Shown: positions 7,509 to 17,571, numbered from the stretch's first letter. The stretch is DNA of 64,000 nt from Rhizobium leguminosarum (GCF_002953715.1 NZ_CP025012.1:3612501-3676500); one strand, 5' to 3'. Notes: generated by a model from the letters alone, not told the origin. Translations and numbers: made by a program.

Positions 7509-10500
7509 ATGGCCAAGTTTTTCATCCGACGTCCGATTTTCGCCTGGGTCATTGCGATCACCATCATGCTCGCCGGCCTGCTGGCGATCTTCACGCTGTC
7601 GATCTCGCAATATCCCGACATCGCCCCGACGACGGTTCGCATCAACGCCACCTATCGCGGCGCCAGCGCCGAGACTGTCGAGAAATCGGTGACGACGATC
7701 ATCGAGGATGGCATGACCGGCCTCGACGATCTCACCTACATGACCTCGACCTCATCGACGGGTTCGGCCAGCATCCAGCTCACCTTCGGGACGAGCGCCG
7801 ACCCCGATATCGCCCAGGTGCAGGTGCAGAACAAGCTGCAGCTGGTTCAGTCGCAGCTTCCGAGCGACGTCATCGATGCCGGCATCAGCGTCACCCGCTC
7901 GACCTCGAGCATCCTTCTCGTTGGCTCGCTTGTTTCGACCGACGGCAAACGCAACTCGGTCGACCTCGGCAATATCATGTCGACCTCGATCGAGGATCAG
8001 ATCCAGCGCCTGGAAGGCGTCGGCAGCATCAACGTCTTCGGTTCGGGATACGCCATGCGCGTCTGGCTCGATCCGTTCAAGCTGCTGAAATACCAGTTGA
8101 CGCCGAGCGACGTGACGTCAGCCATCCAGGCCCAGAACACCCAGGTCTCCGTCGGCTCGCTCGGGGCCCAGCCGACGATCCTCGGCCAGCAGATCAACGT
8201 CACCATCACCGCGCAAAGCCAGCTGACCACCGTCGCCGATTTCGAGCACATCATCCTGAAGGTCGAAAAGGACGGCGCGACGGTGCGCCTGAGCGACGTC
8301 TCGCGCATCGAGATCGGCCAGGAAAGCTACGGCGGCAGTTCGCGGTACAACGGCCAGCCGTCGACCGGTTTTGCCGTCAACCTTGCGATCGGCGCCAACG
8401 CCATCGATACCGCCGCCCGCGTGCGCTCCGCCCTCGAGGTCATCGGCCGCGGTCTGCCGGCAGGCGTGGAGATCACCTATCCCTACGACACCACGCCCTT
8501 CGTAGAACTGTCGATCGAGAAGGTCGTGCACACGCTGATCGAGGCGATCGTACTCGTCTTCGTGGTGCTGCTCGTCTTCCTGCAGAATCTCCGTGCGACG
8601 CTGATCCCGACCATTGCCGTTCCCGTGGTGCTGCTCGGCACCTTCGGGGTGCTGGCGGTCACCGGCTACTCGATCAATACCTTGACGATGTTTGCCATGG
8701 TGCTGGCGATCGGTCTTCTCGTCGACGACGCCATCGTCGTCGTTGAAAACGTCGAACGCATCATGTCCGAAGAAAAGCTCTCGCCGCTCGAAGCGACGGA
8801 AAAATCGATGGGCGAGATCACCGGCGCCATTGTCGGCATCGCGCTCGTCCTCACGGCGGTCTTCATTCCGATGGCCTTCTTCGGTGGTTCGACCGGCATC
8901 ATCTATCGGCAGTTCTCGATCACCATCGTCTCGGCCATGCTGCTGTCGGCGCTCGTCGCCCTCGTGCTGACGCCCGCACTTTGCGCCACGATGCTGAAGC
9001 CGGTCGGCGAACACAGGAAGCACCGTGTCGGCGATTGGTTCAACCGCAACTTCACGCGCTCGACCAACGGCTATATCAGCGCCATCGGCTATCTGCTGAA
9101 GCGGCCGATCCGTGTCATGCTGGTCTTCCTTCTGGTCGGCGCCGGCTGCGCTTATCTCTTCACCCGCCTGCCGAGCTCCTTCCTGCCGCAGGAAGACCAG
9201 GGCGTGCTGCTGACCATCGTCACCACGCCGCCGGGTTCGACCACGCAGCAGACCCAGGCGGTCGTCGAGAAGGTCGAGAAATATTATCGTGAAAACGAGA
9301 AGGACGCCGTCGATTCCGTCTTCGGCGCGCTCGGCTTCGGCTTCAGCGGTTCCGGCCAGAACAGCGCCATCGTCTTCACCAAACTGAAGGATTTCGCACA
9401 GCGCACCGATCCGACGCTGAGCGCCCAATCGGTCGTCAACCGTGCACTGCGCAGCTTCTTTGCGATCCGCGAGGCGCAGGTCTTCGCGCTGCTACCGCCG
9501 GCGATCCAGGGGCTTGGCGTGTCGAGCGGCTTCTCGATGTATCTCGTCGATACCGGCGGCCACGGCAACGACGCCCTGACGGCCGCATCCAAACGGCTGA
9601 TCCAGATGGGCAACACGTCGGGCAAGATCGTGGCGCTGCGCAGCAGCAACAAGGAAGTCGAGCCGCAGATGCGCATCGTGCTCGATCAGGAGAAGATCGG
9701 CGCCATGGGCGTCGACATCGCCTCGGTCAATTCGATGCTGTCGATCATCTTCACCGGGCGCGACGTCAACGACTTTACGCTGAACGGCGAGATCAAGCCG
9801 GTCTACGTCGAGGGTGATGCGCCCTTCCGCATGCAGCCGAGCGATCTCAACCACTGGTACGCCCGCAACAATGACGGCGAAATGGTGCCCTTCTCCGCCT
9901 TTACCCGCACGGAGTGGGTGAAGGGCGCGCCCTCGCTTGCCCGCTTTAACGCCGTCAGCGCCATTCCGCTCGACGGCGCATCCGCTCCCGGAGTTTCCTC
10001 CGGCGATGCGATGAATGAAATGGAAGCACTAACCAATGAGCTCGGGGGCGGTTATACGGTCGCCTGGCAAGGCATATCCTATCAGGAGCGCCTTTCCGGT
10101 TCGCAGGCGCCGATGCTCTATGCGATCTCGGTTCTCGTCGTCTTCCTCTGCCTGGCTGCGCTTTACGAAAGCTGGTCGATCCCCTTCTCGGTGATCATGG
10201 CAGTGCCCGTCGGTATTCTCGGGGCGCTGACGGCGGCAACCCTCTTCGGCCAGGCGAACGACGTCTATTTCAAGGTCGGCCTGCTCACCACTATCGGGCT
10301 GGCGGCGAAAAACGCCATCCTGATTGTCGAATTCGCCAAGGATCGTATGGAAAGCGGCATGGGGCTCTACGAGGCGACATTGGAAGCAGCGAGATTGCGC
10401 CTGCGGCCGATCATCATGACTTCGCTTGCCTTTATTCTCGGCGTCGTGCCGCTGGCGATCGCGACAGGCGCGGGTTCGGCGGCACAGAATGCAATCGGCA

Positions 10501-10619
10501 TCGGCGTTCTCGGCGGCATGCTGGCGGCGACGATGCTCGGAATTTTCTTCGTGCCGTCGTTTTTCGTCGTCATTCGACGCATCTTTGCCACACGGGGAAA
10601 AAATGCGGCAGGACTGTGA
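7509..10619 (+). CDS. RND (HAE1) multidrug efflux pump, AcrB-like
   Basis: A full-length 1036-aa proton-driven transporter. It has the typical N-terminus MAKFFIRRPIFAWVIA, two large periplasmic loops and twelve membrane helices. The proton-relay residues are present: paired Asp at about 406-407 in LLVDDAIVVVENVER, and Lys at about 934 in GLAAKNAILIVEFAKD. It acts as a trimer in the inner membrane with the upstream adaptor and the downstream outer-membrane factor. Substrates cannot be read from sequence; drugs, bile-like detergents, flavonoids or plant phenolics are all possible for a rhizobium. Confidence 0.95.
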   Translation: MAKFFIRRPIFAWVIAITIMLAGLLAIFTLSISQYPDIAPTTVRINATYRGASAETVEKSVTTIIEDGMTGLDDLTYMTSTSSTGSASIQLTFGTSADPDIAQVQVQNKLQLVQSQLPSDVIDAGISVTRSTSSILLVGSLVSTDGKRNSVDLGNIMSTSIEDQIQRLEGVGSINVFGSGYAMRVWLDPFKLLKYQLTPSDVTSAIQAQNTQVSVGSLGAQPTILGQQINVTITAQSQLTTVADFEHIILKVEKDGATVRLSDVSRIEIGQESYGGSSRYNGQPSTGFAVNLAIGANAIDTAARVRSALEVIGRGLPAGVEITYPYDTTPFVELSIEKVVHTLIEAIVLVFVVLLVFLQNLRATLIPTIAVPVVLLGTFGVLAVTGYSINTLTMFAMVLAIGLLVDDAIVVVENVERIMSEEKLSPLEATEKSMGEITGAIVGIALVLTAVFIPMAFFGGSTGIIYRQFSITIVSAMLLSALVALVLTPALCATMLKPVGEHRKHRVGDWFNRNFTRSTNGYISAIGYLLKRPIRVMLVFLLVGAGCAYLFTRLPSSFLPQEDQGVLLTIVTTPPGSTTQQTQAVVEKVEKYYRENEKDAVDSVFGALGFGFSGSGQNSAIVFTKLKDFAQRTDPTLSAQSVVNRALRSFFAIREAQVFALLPPAIQGLGVSSGFSMYLVDTGGHGNDALTAASKRLIQMGNTSGKIVALRSSNKEVEPQMRIVLDQEKIGAMGVDIASVNSMLSIIFTGRDVNDFTLNGEIKPVYVEGDAPFRMQPSDLNHWYARNNDGEMVPFSAFTRTEWVKGAPSLARFNAVSAIPLDGASAPGVSSGDAMNEMEALTNELGGGYTVAWQGISYQERLSGSQAPMLYAISVLVVFLCLAALYESWSIPFSVIMAVPVGILGALTAATLFGQANDVYFKVGLLTTIGLAAKNAILIVEFAKDRMESGMGLYEATLEAARLRLRPIIMTSLAFILGVVPLAIATGAGSAAQNAIGIGVLGGMLAATMLGIFFVPSFFVVIRRIFATRGKNAAGL

Positions 10620-10769
10620 TATAAATGCACTGTGATAATGCAGTTCCCGTTGCTACATTGCGCCCGACTGCTTCGGAATGGTGTTTTTGGTAGAACGAGG
10701 CGCGGCGGCCGTAGTTGAAGCATGAAGCTTCGGACAAGAATTGACTTGCTCGAGTACAGGATGAAATGA

Positions 10770-12203
10770 ATGGTATCTCTTCGTTTTGCCACACCGGCAT
10801 TATTGTTATTGTTGTCGGGCTGCGTTGTGGGCCCGGATCATGTTCCTCCTGAGATGCCGCTGCCCGCCAAATTCGGAGAGGGTGGAACCAAGAGTGATGG
10901 CGATGTTACTACCGTGGCCTGGTGGAGCGCCTTCAGGGACCGCAAGCTGGACGGTCTCGTCCAGTCCGGCCTCGACCAGAACCTGTCGATCCAGCAGGCG
11001 ATCGAACGCATCAATGCGGCTTCCGCCAACGTCACCGTCGCAGGAGCCGGCGCCCTGCCGAACCTGTCGGTCGGCGCCTCGCACACCGTCAGCGGCCAGA
11101 AAGGCGAACTGCGCACGCAGTTCGACACGCGTAACACCAGCGGCGGCGAGGCACAGCTGAGCTGGCTGCTCGATATTTTCGGCCTCTACAAGCGCAACAC
11201 GGAGAGCGCTCTCGCTTCGCTCGATTCTGCTTACGCATCCGCCGACGTTGCCAAGCTGACCCTCGTACAGGATCTCGTCTCGAGCTACATCGACGTTCGC
11301 TATTACCAGCAGCGCCTGGCGCTTTCGAAGGCCAACCTGAAGTCCCGTCAGGAAACCTACGAGCTGACCAAATTCCAGCTGGAAGCCGGCGCCGCTTCGC
11401 GTCTCGACGTCGTTCAGGCCGAAGGCCTGGTGCAGTCGACGCTCGCCGAAATTCCCGGCCTCGAAACCAACATCCGCATTTCGGCCCATCACATCGCCAC
11501 GCTGCTCGGCCTGCCGGCATCAACCCTTGTCGATGATCTGCTGAAGGGCTATGGCCAGCCGGTATTCCGCGGCGGCATCACGTCCGGCATCCCGGCCGAC
11601 CTGATCCGCAACCGTCCCGACATCCGTGTGGCGGAACGCGACCTCGCGGCCGCTACCGCACTGATCGGCGTCGCCCAGGCGCAGCTCTATCCGAGCATCT
11701 CGCTCAGCGGCTCGATCTCGCCGGCCTACATCAACCAGCGTGGCATCCATGGCGGCCTGACGCCCTGGTCCTTCGGCCCGACCCTCAACCTGCCGATCTT
11801 AGATGGCGGCCGCCTGCGCGCCGGCGTCAAGACGGCGCAGTCCGATGCCGCCACGGCCTATCTCAACTGGAAGTCGACGGTGCTGACCGCGATCGAACAG
11901 GTCGAGAATGCACTTTCGGCTGTCCGGCGTGACGCCCGCACGGTTTCGGCGCTTCAAGCTCAGGTGAAGACCACGCAGGAAACGCTCGAACTCTCCACTG
12001 CATCCTACAAGGACGGCGCCTCTTCGCTGCTCGACGTTCTCGACGCTCAGCGCCAGGTTTCGCTTGCCCAGGCAAGCCTTGCCGCAGCGGTCCAGCAGAT
12101 GGCCAAGGACTATGTGTCGCTGAACATCGCAGTCGGCGGTGGCTTCGCCCCCGGCGGCAAGACGACCGCACCGGCGGCGAAGGTTGTGGCTGTCAAGAGC
12201 TGA
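10770..12203 (+). CDS. Outer-membrane efflux lipoprotein (OprM/NodT family)
   Basis: A 477-aa TolC-like channel protein. The signal peptide ends in a lipobox LLLSGC (Cys18) followed by VVGPDH, as in the NodT/OprM branch. Two outer-membrane efflux repeats follow, with helical stretches such as ELTKFQLEAGAASRLDVVQAE and TASYKDGASSLLDVLDAQRQ. The 150-base gap after the pump holds no gene, and CAGGATGAA precedes the start. The gene ends the efflux operon just before a strong intrinsic terminator. Confidence 0.93.
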   Translation: MVSLRFATPALLLLLSGCVVGPDHVPPEMPLPAKFGEGGTKSDGDVTTVAWWSAFRDRKLDGLVQSGLDQNLSIQQAIERINAASANVTVAGAGALPNLSVGASHTVSGQKGELRTQFDTRNTSGGEAQLSWLLDIFGLYKRNTESALASLDSAYASADVAKLTLVQDLVSSYIDVRYYQQRLALSKANLKSRQETYELTKFQLEAGAASRLDVVQAEGLVQSTLAEIPGLETNIRISAHHIATLLGLPASTLVDDLLKGYGQPVFRGGITSGIPADLIRNRPDIRVAERDLAAATALIGVAQAQLYPSISLSGSISPAYINQRGIHGGLTPWSFGPTLNLPILDGGRLRAGVKTAQSDAATAYLNWKSTVLTAIEQVENALSAVRRDARTVSALQAQVKTTQETLELSTASYKDGASSLLDVLDAQRQVSLAQASLAAAVQQMAKDYVSLNIAVGGGFAPGGKTTAPAAKVVAVKS

Positions 12204-12232
12204 CAGCTGCTTCAATCGACCTCAAGGAATGC

Positions 12233-12264
12233 AAAGCCTCGCGATCGTCTCGCGGGGCTTTTTC
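12233..12264 (+). terminator. Intrinsic terminator of the efflux operon
   Basis: Arms AAAGCCTCGCGA and TCGCGGGGCTTT form a GC-rich stem (one G-T pair) with a four-base loop, immediately followed by more T residues. It lies 29 bases after the outer-membrane factor stop. Confidence 0.88.
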
Positions 12265-12340
12265 TTGCCTGCAGCGTGCCGCAACCGAATAATTGCGCAT
12301 AAGATGAATTCGGATTCGACATGCGGAAAAAGCCGAGCTA

Positions 12341-12361
12341 TTAACCTGGTTAAACGATTAA
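12341..12361. promoter_or_regulatory. Candidate LacI-family operator
   Basis: Two overlapping dyads lie 20-40 bases before the LacI-type gene: TTAACC-T-GGTTAA (perfect) and TTAAACGATTAA (central CG, one mismatch), the latter like the CG-centred operators of this family. Probably autoregulatory; not tested. Confidence 0.35.
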
Positions 12362-12379
12362 TCAGAATGATCGTCAGTC

Positions 12380-13423
12380 ATGACAGCATCGCGCCCGGGA
12401 CCGAACCTCAGCAGGATAGCGACGTCGCTCGGCGTCTCCGTCGCCACTGTCTCCAATGCGCTTTCCGGCAAAGGCCGGGTCTCCGGCCAATTGGTCGAAC
12501 GAATTCGCGAGCATGCAGCCGAGCTCGGTTACGTCCCGAGCCAAGCCGGCCGGGCGCTGCGGACCGGCCGCAGCGGCGTTCTCGGCCTGGTGCTGCCCGA
12601 TATCGCCAATCCGCTGTTCCCGAAGATCGCACAGGCGATCGAATTCGCCGCCTCCGCCGTCGGTTACGGCGTCCTGATCGCCGATTCTCGCGGCGATGTC
12701 GCCGCCCAGACCGAGGCAATCAACCGGCTGGTCGAGCGCGGCGTTGACGGCATGGTCATCATTCCCCGCCGCGCCACCCGCATTTCGTCCGCTGTCTGTC
12801 CCGTCGCCATCATCGACACTCCCTCGACGCCTGGAAACACCGTTGCCGCCGACCACTGGCAGGGCGGGCTCGAAATCGCCGGCCATCTCGCAGGCCTCGG
12901 CCATTGCCGAGTTCTCATCATCGGCAACAATCAGGAATCCAACGTCCAGAATGACCGCGCCGGCGGCATCCGCTCCGGCATGCGCCCGGGCATGCATTCG
13001 GAAGCCCTATGGATCGACCGGCTGGAGCAGGAGAATGGCATTGGCTGCCCGCTCGGCCTCGCCGAAAAAGTCAGGCAGGGTTTCACCGCCTTCGCCACCC
13101 TCTCCGACCTGCAGGCGTTGCGGGCACTGACGGAGTTGCAACAGGCTGGCATCAACATTCCCGCCGATGTCAGTGTCACCGGCTTCGACGACCTCATCTG
13201 GTCGCCTGTTGTTACGCCGTCGCTGACGACGGTCCGGATGGACATGGATAGGATTGCCGAAATTGCCGTGTCGGCGCTGGTGGATACCATAAAAACAAGC
13301 AGCGGCCGGGAGGGCGTGCTCGTTACCGCGGCGATCGAACGCGTCGCCATGCAGCTTATCGTCCGCCGATCATCCGGGCCTGCGAACCTGGCACAAAAGA
13401 CCTCCGACATAGAGAACATGTAA
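12380..13423 (+). CDS. LacI/PurR-family transcriptional regulator
   Basis: A 347-aa regulator. The N-terminal helix-turn-helix and hinge run SRIATSLGVSVATVSNALSG to about residue 60. The periplasmic-binding-protein-like effector domain follows, from GVLGLVLPDIANPLFPKIA to the C-terminus, with SVTGFDDLIWSPVVTPSLTT being typical. It lies directly upstream of the nucleoside hydrolase and adenine deaminase genes, so a purine or nucleoside is the likely effector and those genes its likely targets. A CG-centred dyad just before its own start suggests autoregulation. Confidence 0.88.
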   Translation: MTASRPGPNLSRIATSLGVSVATVSNALSGKGRVSGQLVERIREHAAELGYVPSQAGRALRTGRSGVLGLVLPDIANPLFPKIAQAIEFAASAVGYGVLIADSRGDVAAQTEAINRLVERGVDGMVIIPRRATRISSAVCPVAIIDTPSTPGNTVAADHWQGGLEIAGHLAGLGHCRVLIIGNNQESNVQNDRAGGIRSGMRPGMHSEALWIDRLEQENGIGCPLGLAEKVRQGFTAFATLSDLQALRALTELQQAGINIPADVSVTGFDDLIWSPVVTPSLTTVRMDMDRIAEIAVSALVDTIKTSSGREGVLVTAAIERVAMQLIVRRSSGPANLAQKTSDIENM

Positions 13424-13424
13424 G

Positions 13425-13526
13425 ATGAAAAAGGCTTTCATTGCCTCGACAGCACTCCTCCTCGATACCGCGCTCGTCTTCGATCTGCCGGTTGCCGACG
13501 CGGCAACCCTCAAACGGTTCGGGTGA
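13425..13526 (+). pseudogene. 33-codon signal-peptide relic, probably of a lost substrate-binding protein
   Basis: ATG at 13425, two bases after the LacI-type gene, opens a 33-codon frame. It begins MKKAFIASTALLL, has a hydrophobic core and a plausible cleavage site VADA-A, and stops four bases before the nucleoside hydrolase start. It reads as a secretion signal with no mature protein. In other rhizobia a nucleoside ABC importer often lies between such a regulator and such a hydrolase, so an internal deletion removing the importer is the simplest explanation. A functional leader peptide is the alternative. Confidence 0.5.
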
Positions 13527-13530
13527 AATC

Positions 13531-14451
13531 ATGGGCGTCTGGATCGACACAGACATGGGCTTCGACGACATCGCCGCCATTCTGGTGGTGGTGCAGTCTG
13601 AATTCGAGATCGACGGCGTATCACTGGTCTTCGGCAATACGCCGCTGCCGCAGGTGAGAATGAACGCCGCCGGTGCTGCCAGTGCCTTCGACTGGAAATT
13701 CCCCATCCACACCGGTCGCGCCATGCCTGTTCTCGGCAAGCTCGAAACCGCTCAAGCGATCCTTGGCGAAACCGGCATTCCGACATCAGGCAAGAGCCTG
13801 CCGAAGGCCGCAGCCCTTGCCGAAAGCGACGCCTTCGCAGCACTCTGCCGTTGGCTGGAACGCAAAGGCCAGCACCGCATCCTGGCACTTGGCCCGCTCA
13901 CCAACATCGCCGCCGTGGCGCTCGCCCGGCCCGATCTTGCCGCCCGCATCACCGAACTCGTCTGGATGGGCGGCGGTGTCACATCAGGCAACCACACGGC
14001 CTCCGCCGAATTCAATGCGCTTGCTGATCCCGAGGCCCTGTCGATCGTCATCGCCCACGGCTTGCCGCTGCGCATGGTCGATCTCGACCTCTGCCGCAAG
14101 GTGCTGGCAAGACCCGAGGATGCCGAGCCGGTGCGCAATGCCGGCGGCGCCAATGCCGAACTCATCGCCGATATGCTCTCGGGTTATATCCGCATCGGCA
14201 CCAGCCGCGGCCGCCCGGCCATGGCAATCTACGACCCTTCCGCCGCCGTCGCCTTCGTCGCCCCAGATATCGTCAGCTTCCGCCCCGCCCGTATCGACGT
14301 CGAGCTGCAGGGTGCCCTCACCCGTGGCCGCACCGTTGTCGAGACCCGCGCCACGCATGCGACCTTCAATGCCCAATTCGCCGCCGACATCGATGCCGAC
14401 ATGGCGCGCGTCATTATTCTCGCCGCTTTGGTCAACGAGGCCCGCAAATGA
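13531..14451 (+). CDS. Inosine/uridine-preferring nucleoside hydrolase
   Basis: A 306-aa enzyme that splits nucleosides into base and ribose. The calcium-binding signature is at the N-terminus: WIDTDMGFDD (family pattern DxDxxxDD). The core contains ALGPLTNIAAVALARPD and WMGGG, and the C-terminal active-site region includes the expected AIYDPSAAVAFV. An in-frame start at 13441 would overlap the signal-peptide relic; ATG 13531 begins exactly at the conserved strand and is preferred. Its stop overlaps the start of the adenine deaminase gene (ATGA), so the bases released can be deaminated at once by the partner enzyme. Confidence 0.9.
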   Translation: MGVWIDTDMGFDDIAAILVVVQSEFEIDGVSLVFGNTPLPQVRMNAAGAASAFDWKFPIHTGRAMPVLGKLETAQAILGETGIPTSGKSLPKAAALAESDAFAALCRWLERKGQHRILALGPLTNIAAVALARPDLAARITELVWMGGGVTSGNHTASAEFNALADPEALSIVIAHGLPLRMVDLDLCRKVLARPEDAEPVRNAGGANAELIADMLSGYIRIGTSRGRPAMAIYDPSAAVAFVAPDIVSFRPARIDVELQGALTRGRTVVETRATHATFNAQFAADIDADMARVIILAALVNEARK

Positions 14452-16235
14452 CCGCCACCCTTCGTCAAGAACCCGCCGATCTCAATGATCCCGCCTTGCG
14501 CGCCCGCGCCGTCACTGCTGCGCGCGGCGACGCCCCTTTCGACATGCTGATCACCGGTGGCCGGTTGCTCGATGCGGTGACAGGCCTGATCCGGGAAGCC
14601 GATATCGGCCTCGTCGGCGCGCTGATATCAAGCGTCCATGCCCCCGCAAGCCGCACGGATGCCGTCGAGATCATCGATGCTTCGGGCAGCATCCTGACTC
14701 CCGGCCTGATCGACACGCACATGCATATCGAAAGTTCGATGGTGACACCCGCCGCATATGCGAGCGCCGTCTTGCCGCGCGGCGTCACCACGATCGTCTG
14801 GGATCCGCATGAATTCGGCAACGTCCATGGGCTCGACGGCGTGCGCTGGGCGATCGAGGCGGCGCGCTGCCTGCCGCTGCGCATGATCCTGCTCGCGCCC
14901 TCCTGCGTGCCGTCCGCACCGGGCTTGGAACTTGCCGGCGCCGATTTCGATGCCTCCGTCATCGCCGAGCTGCTGCGCTCCTCCGCCGTCGGCGGTGTTG
15001 CCGAAGTCATGAACATGCGCGGCGTCATCGATGGCGATCCGCGCATGACGGCCATCGTCAATGCCGGCCTTGCCGCCGGCAAGCTCGTCTGCGGCCACGC
15101 CCGTGGCCTCGAAGGCGCAGATCTCAACGCTTTCATGGCATCGGGTATCACCTCCGACCACGAACTTACCTCCGGTGCCGATCTCCTCGCCAAGCTTACC
15201 GCCGGCCTGACGATCGAGCTGCGCGGCTCGCACGACCACCTGCTGAAGGAGTTCGTCGAGGTGCTGAACGGTCTCGGCCATCTGCCTCCGACCGTCACGC
15301 TCTGCACCGACGACGTCTTTCCCGACGAACTCCAGGAAGATGGCGGCCTCGACGACGTCATCAGGCGCCTGGTGCGCTATGGCATGAAGCCGGAATGGGC
15401 CATCCGTGCCGCGACCTTCAACGCCGCACAACGTCTGCAGCGCTCCGATCTCGGTCTCGTCGCCGCCGGACGCCGCGCCGACATCGTGCTCTTCGACGAC
15501 CTCACGGAGTTCCGGGCACGGCTGGTCATATCAGGCGGCCGCATCGTCGCCCGCAACGGCAGCATGGAGGCGGCCGTCCAGCAGATTGATACGGCGCCGC
15601 TTGTCAATTCGGTGAAGCTGCCGCCGCTGACCGAGAATGATTTCCGCATTCCGGCGAAGGGCGAGCGCGTCCGCGTCGCCACCATCGACCGCCCGCGCTT
15701 CACGCAATGGGGCGAGGCCGAAACCGAGGTCAGGGACGGCTTCGTCGTGCCGCCGGCCGGCAGCGCCATGATCGCCGTCGCCCATCGCCACGGCATAGCA
15801 GATGGTACCCCGCGTATCGGCTTCCTCACCGGCTGGGGTGAATGGCGCGGCGCCTTCTGTACCACCGTTTCGCACGACAGCCACAACCTCACCGTCTTCG
15901 GCGGCAATGCGCACGATATGGCGCTCGCCGCTAACGCCGTCATATCAGCCGGCGGCGGCATGGCGGTCGCCACCGACGGCCGGATCGAGGCGCTCCTGCC
16001 GCTACCGCTCTCCGGCCTGGTGACGGATGCATCGTTGAAGGACACCGCCTTGGCCTTCGTCAGCATCCGCAAGGCAATGGAAAAGGTCGTCGACTGGAAA
16101 CCACCCTATCGGGTCTTCAAAGCCTGCTTCGGCGCCACGCTCGCCTGCAATGCCGGCCCGCACCAGACGGATCGGGGAATTGCCGATGTGGTGACGGGGA
16201 AAGTGCTTGAGAGTCCAGTGCTGGAGACTCTGTAA
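14448..16235 (+). CDS. ade: Adenine deaminase
   Basis: A 595-aa amidohydrolase converting adenine to hypoxanthine and ammonia. Metal-binding motif LIDTHMHIESSM begins near residue 85. TTIVWDPHEFGNVHGLDG follows, then GHARGL and TLCTDDVFPDEL in the metal-centre part, and the C-terminal adenine-deaminase domain runs from about residue 400 (SHDSHNLTVFG, GGGMAV). Length and motifs agree with the Ade family. Start and stop overlap with the nucleoside hydrolase gene (ATGA) indicates one operon for salvage of adenosine-type compounds. Confidence 0.94.
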   Translation: MTATLRQEPADLNDPALRARAVTAARGDAPFDMLITGGRLLDAVTGLIREADIGLVGALISSVHAPASRTDAVEIIDASGSILTPGLIDTHMHIESSMVTPAAYASAVLPRGVTTIVWDPHEFGNVHGLDGVRWAIEAARCLPLRMILLAPSCVPSAPGLELAGADFDASVIAELLRSSAVGGVAEVMNMRGVIDGDPRMTAIVNAGLAAGKLVCGHARGLEGADLNAFMASGITSDHELTSGADLLAKLTAGLTIELRGSHDHLLKEFVEVLNGLGHLPPTVTLCTDDVFPDELQEDGGLDDVIRRLVRYGMKPEWAIRAATFNAAQRLQRSDLGLVAAGRRADIVLFDDLTEFRARLVISGGRIVARNGSMEAAVQQIDTAPLVNSVKLPPLTENDFRIPAKGERVRVATIDRPRFTQWGEAETEVRDGFVVPPAGSAMIAVAHRHGIADGTPRIGFLTGWGEWRGAFCTTVSHDSHNLTVFGGNAHDMALAANAVISAGGGMAVATDGRIEALLPLPLSGLVTDASLKDTALAFVSIRKAMEKVVDWKPPYRVFKACFGATLACNAGPHQTDRGIADVVTGKVLESPVLETL

Positions 16236-16293
16236 GCCGAGACGCACGGACTCTATAAAAAAGGGGCGTGCGTCCCGCCACCTCGAACTCCAG

Positions 16294-17463
16294 CTAGACC
16301 TTCAATTCCCGCTCGACCAACGCCACCCAGTATGCCGCCCCATATCCAAGCGCTTCATCGTTGAAATCATAGGCCGTGTTGTGATGCAGCGCCCCATCCA
16401 CCGCCGGGCCGTTGCCGAGCCAGACGTAACAGCCCGGCGCATTCTGGGCGAAGAAGGCGAAATCGTCGCCCGCCGTCGACGGCGGAAAGCTTGTCTGCAC
16501 CTTCCCGCCAAACACCGAGCCGGCCGCCACGAGCGCCCGCGCGGTTGCATCCGCGTCATTGATGACAGGCGGGATCCGCCGTTCGAATGCATAGTCCACC
16601 GCGATGCCGTACATAGCTGCGGTACCCTGCGCCAGTCGTCCGATCTCGGTCTCGAGCTGATGACGCACATCAGGCGAATAGGCCCGCGCCGTCCCGCCGA
16701 TCTCGACGATATCAGGAATGACGTTTAGCGCCTTCGGGTCGCCCGCCTGCAGGAAACAGGCGCTGACGACGGCCGGTTGCAGCGGATCGACCACGCGTCC
16801 GACGATCGTCTGCAGCGATGACAGGAAGGTGCCGGCGGCCGTGATCGGATCGCGGCCGAGATGCGGCTTGGCGCCATGCGTGCCCGTCCCGCGGAAGGTT
16901 ATGCGCCAGCTATCGGAGGAGGCAAGCTGCGGTCCCTCGACCACGGCGATCTCATCGACCGCAAGCCCAGGCATGTTATGCAGCCCATAGACGGCATCGC
17001 AGGGGAAAAGCGTGAACAGCCCCTCCTCGACCATGCGCCTGGCTCCGCCTCGCCCTTCTTCGGCCGGCTGGAAGATGAAATGCACCGTGCCGGAAAAATC
17101 CCGCGTTGCGGCAAGGTGGCGCGCAGCACCGAGGAGCATCGCCATATGGCCGTCATGGCCGCAGGCATGCATCTTGCCAGGCACTGTCGATTTATAAGGC
17201 CGCTCCGCCATTTCGGGCATGGCGAGCGCATCCATGTCGGCACGCAGCCCGATCCTGCGCGTGCCGTTGCCAAACTGCAGCGTGCCGACCACGCCGGTGC
17301 CGCCGAGGCCGCGATACACCGTGATGCCAGCTTCCTCGAGAAGCCTCGCGGCGATGCCGGCGGTACGCTCCTCCTCGAAACCGAGTTCGGGATGAGCGTG
17401 CAGGTCGCGGCGCAGGGAGGTCAGAAACGGCAGATCGTCCTTGATCCGGGCGGGAATGCTCAT
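16294..17463 (-). CDS. M20D amidohydrolase (hippurate hydrolase-like)
   Basis: A 389-aa zinc/manganese amidohydrolase of the M20D family, which includes hippurate, N-acyl-amino-acid and IAA-amino-acid hydrolases. Visible motifs are LRRDLHAHPELGFEEERTA at the N-terminus, metal ligands in MHACGHDGHMAMLLGA, and the catalytic Glu pair in QPAEEGRGGARRM, with the dimerisation domain between. No signal peptide is present, so it is cytoplasmic. AGGAG lies before ATG. It is downstream of tctA on the same strand, separated by about 215 bases of palindromic repeats. It may act on the ligand imported by the tripartite transporter (inference). Confidence 0.87.
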   Translation of the reverse strand: MSIPARIKDDLPFLTSLRRDLHAHPELGFEEERTAGIAARLLEEAGITVYRGLGGTGVVGTLQFGNGTRRIGLRADMDALAMPEMAERPYKSTVPGKMHACGHDGHMAMLLGAARHLAATRDFSGTVHFIFQPAEEGRGGARRMVEEGLFTLFPCDAVYGLHNMPGLAVDEIAVVEGPQLASSDSWRITFRGTGTHGAKPHLGRDPITAAGTFLSSLQTIVGRVVDPLQPAVVSACFLQAGDPKALNVIPDIVEIGGTARAYSPDVRHQLETEIGRLAQGTAAMYGIAVDYAFERRIPPVINDADATARALVAAGSVFGGKVQTSFPPSTAGDDFAFFAQNAPGCYVWLGNGPAVDGALHHNTAYDFNDEALGYGAAYWVALVERELKV

Positions 17464-17571
17464 CGGGCAATGCTCCTGGGGCCTGGATATCCTGTCATGC
17501 GAAACGGGCGCCCAACCGGCGCCCGCATCAGATCATTCTTTGTTTATCAAACGGCCCACAAGTTCAACCCC

